7,726 nucleotides of DNA from Acidobacteriota bacterium (lineage in GTDB: Bacteria > Acidobacteriota > Vicinamibacteria > Vicinamibacterales > CAVVIG01), in contig QHWL01000230.1 in assembly GCA_003222555.1 (NCBI GenBank), positions 1-7,726 on the forward strand, given 5' to 3'. The notes under the pieces are model-generated. The model did no database searches and had not been told where the DNA came from. It saw only the letters and a list, made by a program, of their open reading frames with translations. A program made the position numbers and the translations under genes. Shown here piece by piece: positions 6,526 through 7,726 of this stretch (position 1 is its first letter; each line of letters begins with the position of its first letter).

Positions 6526-7726
6526 CTACTCCTCGAGCGCCCGCTTCAGGAGCTCGTTCACCCGCTTCGGGTTCGCCTTGCCAGCAGTCGCCTTCATCAC
6601 CTGTCCGACGAGGAACCCGAAGGTCGTCGTCTTGCCGCCGCGGTATTGTGCGACGGCGTCGGCGTTGCCGGCCAGCACTTCGGCGACGCGCGCAAGAATC
6701 TGCGCCTCGTCGTCGATCTGCGTGAGTCCTTCGGCTCTTACAATCTCCTCAGCGGTCCGGCGCGCCGCGAACATTTTCTCGAACACGTCTTTCGCGACCG
6801 ATCCGCTGATCGTCCCTTTGTCGACCAATGCCATGAGCTCCGCCAGACGTGCCGGCGGCAGGCGTTCCCGCAAGGTCGCGGCGCTGTCAAACCCCTCCTC
6901 GTTCATCTTGGCGCGCACGACGCCGAGCAACCAATTCTTCGCCGCCCTGGCGTCGGCGCCAGCTTCGACGGTCTCTTCGAAATAGACATCGAGTCTCGCC
7001 ACGCTCAACGGGACGACGTCGGCGTCCGACAGACCGTACTTCGATTTGAGTCGGCTGCGTCGCGCGGCCGGGAGTTCCGGCATGGAGGCACGAATTCGGT
7101 CGACGCGCGCGGCGCCAATCACGAGCGGCGGCAAATCGGGTTCGGGAAAATAGCGGTAATCGTGGGCTTCCTCCTTGGTGCGCATGGTGGAGGTGCGACC
7201 GGCGGCCGCATCCCAGAGCCGCGTCTCCTGCGCCACGCGCCCGCCGCTGAGCACGACGTCCTCCTGGCGCTTGAATTCGTAGTCGAGCGCCTTCTCGAGA
7301 AACCGAAACGAGTTGAGATTCTTCACCTCGGCCTTGGTGCCGAGCGCCACAGTTCCTGTCTCGCGAATGGACACGTTCGCGTCACAGCGCAAGCTGCCCT
7401 CTTCCATGTTTCCGTCGTTGACACCGAGCAGCATCAGCAGCTCACGCAAATAACTGAAAAAATTCGCTGCGTCTTTCGACGAGCGAAAGTCGGGCTCGGT
7501 CACGATTTCGATGAGCGGGACACCTGCCCGGTTCAAATCGACATAGCTTCGACGATCCGAATCGCTGAAGCCTTCGTGCAGCAGCTTGCCCGCGTCCTCC
7601 TCCATGTGCACGCGCTTGATTCGGATGTCTGAATCAGGGCCCCAATAGTCGCTCTTCGCCTGAACGACGCCCTCGGTCGCCAGCGGCCGTTCGTACTGGG
7701 AAATCTGATAACCCTTCGGGAGATCG
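6526..7726 (-). CDS. gatB: Asp-tRNA(Asn)/Glu-tRNA(Gln) amidotransferase subunit B (partial, N-terminus outside the window)
   Basis: GatB is the tRNA-binding and kinase subunit of GatCAB, which converts Glu-tRNA(Gln) and/or Asp-tRNA(Asn) into the correctly charged amidated form in bacteria lacking the direct synthetases. The window holds 399 C-terminal residues of an expected total near 480, so about 80 are missing upstream. The visible part starts DLPKGYQISQYERPLA, then gives HMEEDAGKLLHE, SYVDLNRAGVPLIEIVTEPD, EVKNLNSFRF and YRYFPEPDLPPL, all hallmark GatB segments. A helical linker follows, and the C-terminal YqeY-like tRNA-binding domain ends GGKTTTFGFLVGQVMKAT and NPKRVNELLKRALEE. It is intact to its TAG stop at 6528-6526. 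gatA and gatC may lie beyond the right edge but cannot be seen. Confidence 0.96.
   Translation of the reverse strand, partial: DLPKGYQISQYERPLATEGVVQAKSDYWGPDSDIRIKRVHMEEDAGKLLHEGFSDSDRRSYVDLNRAGVPLIEIVTEPDFRSSKDAANFFSYLRELLMLLGVNDGNMEEGSLRCDANVSIRETGTVALGTKAEVKNLNSFRFLEKALDYEFKRQEDVVLSGGRVAQETRLWDAAAGRTSTMRTKEEAHDYRYFPEPDLPPLVIGAARVDRIRASMPELPAARRSRLKSKYGLSDADVVPLSVARLDVYFEETVEAGADARAAKNWLLGVVRAKMNEEGFDSAATLRERLPPARLAELMALVDKGTISGSVAKDVFEKMFAARRTAEEIVRAEGLTQIDDEAQILARVAEVLAGNADAVAQYRGGKTTTFGFLVGQVMKATAGKANPKRVNELLKRALEE

Noticed and set aside
6646..7632. Long open frame on the plus strand opposite gatB (328 codons)
   Set aside because: It is the antisense of a strongly conserved gene, with composition typical of a shadow frame.

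Overview
This is a GC-rich bacterial chromosomal segment in which every supported gene lies on the minus strand, so transcription runs from position 7726 towards 1. In that order the genes are: gatB (3' part, 5' end outside the window), ftsE, ftsX, a 94-residue protein of unknown function, a class II (MOFRL-type) glycerate kinase, rnr (RNase R), and selB (5' part, running off the left edge). There are no insertion sequences, phage genes, tRNA or rRNA genes, or CRISPR arrays. The gene content is mostly housekeeping. A high-GC, environmental, Gram-negative-type lineage is likely. The 'TGTCCGGCTTTAGCCGGAC' repeat between gatB and ftsE resembles a dispersed repeat I recall from Acidobacteriota (Vicinamibacteria-like) genomes, but that placement rests on memory and is only tentative.

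Region 7726-6526 is gatB, the B subunit of the tRNA-dependent amidotransferase. Between gatB and ftsE (6351-6525) lie a perfect hairpin flanked by near-identical 11-base direct repeats, an extended -10 promoter, and a strong Shine-Dalgarno sequence that points to a TTG start for ftsE. ftsE and ftsX share one base (TGATG) and encode the divisome ABC transporter. No EnvC-like or other murein hydrolase activator gene follows them.

Region 4644-4803 is a non-coding gap with a plausible sigma70-type promoter (TTGACT, 18-base spacer, TACACT). This promoter appears to start a second transcription unit: the 94-residue gene, glycerate kinase, rnr and selB. The genes are tightly packed: a possible CTGA junction, a 6-base gap before rnr, and a GTGA overlap between rnr and selB. 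The unit mixes central carbon metabolism (D-glycerate to 2-phosphoglycerate), RNA turnover, and delivery of selenocysteinyl-tRNA to the ribosome. These share no single pathway, so co-transcription probably reflects growth-related housekeeping.

Three features merit most attention. The glycerate kinase carries an exact, in-frame 21-base tandem duplication in a conserved C-terminal loop. The same gene has no ATG, GTG or TTG codon that would include its conserved N-terminal motif. An apparent dispersed hairpin repeat sits between gatB and ftsE. I found no convincing new biological system in this window.
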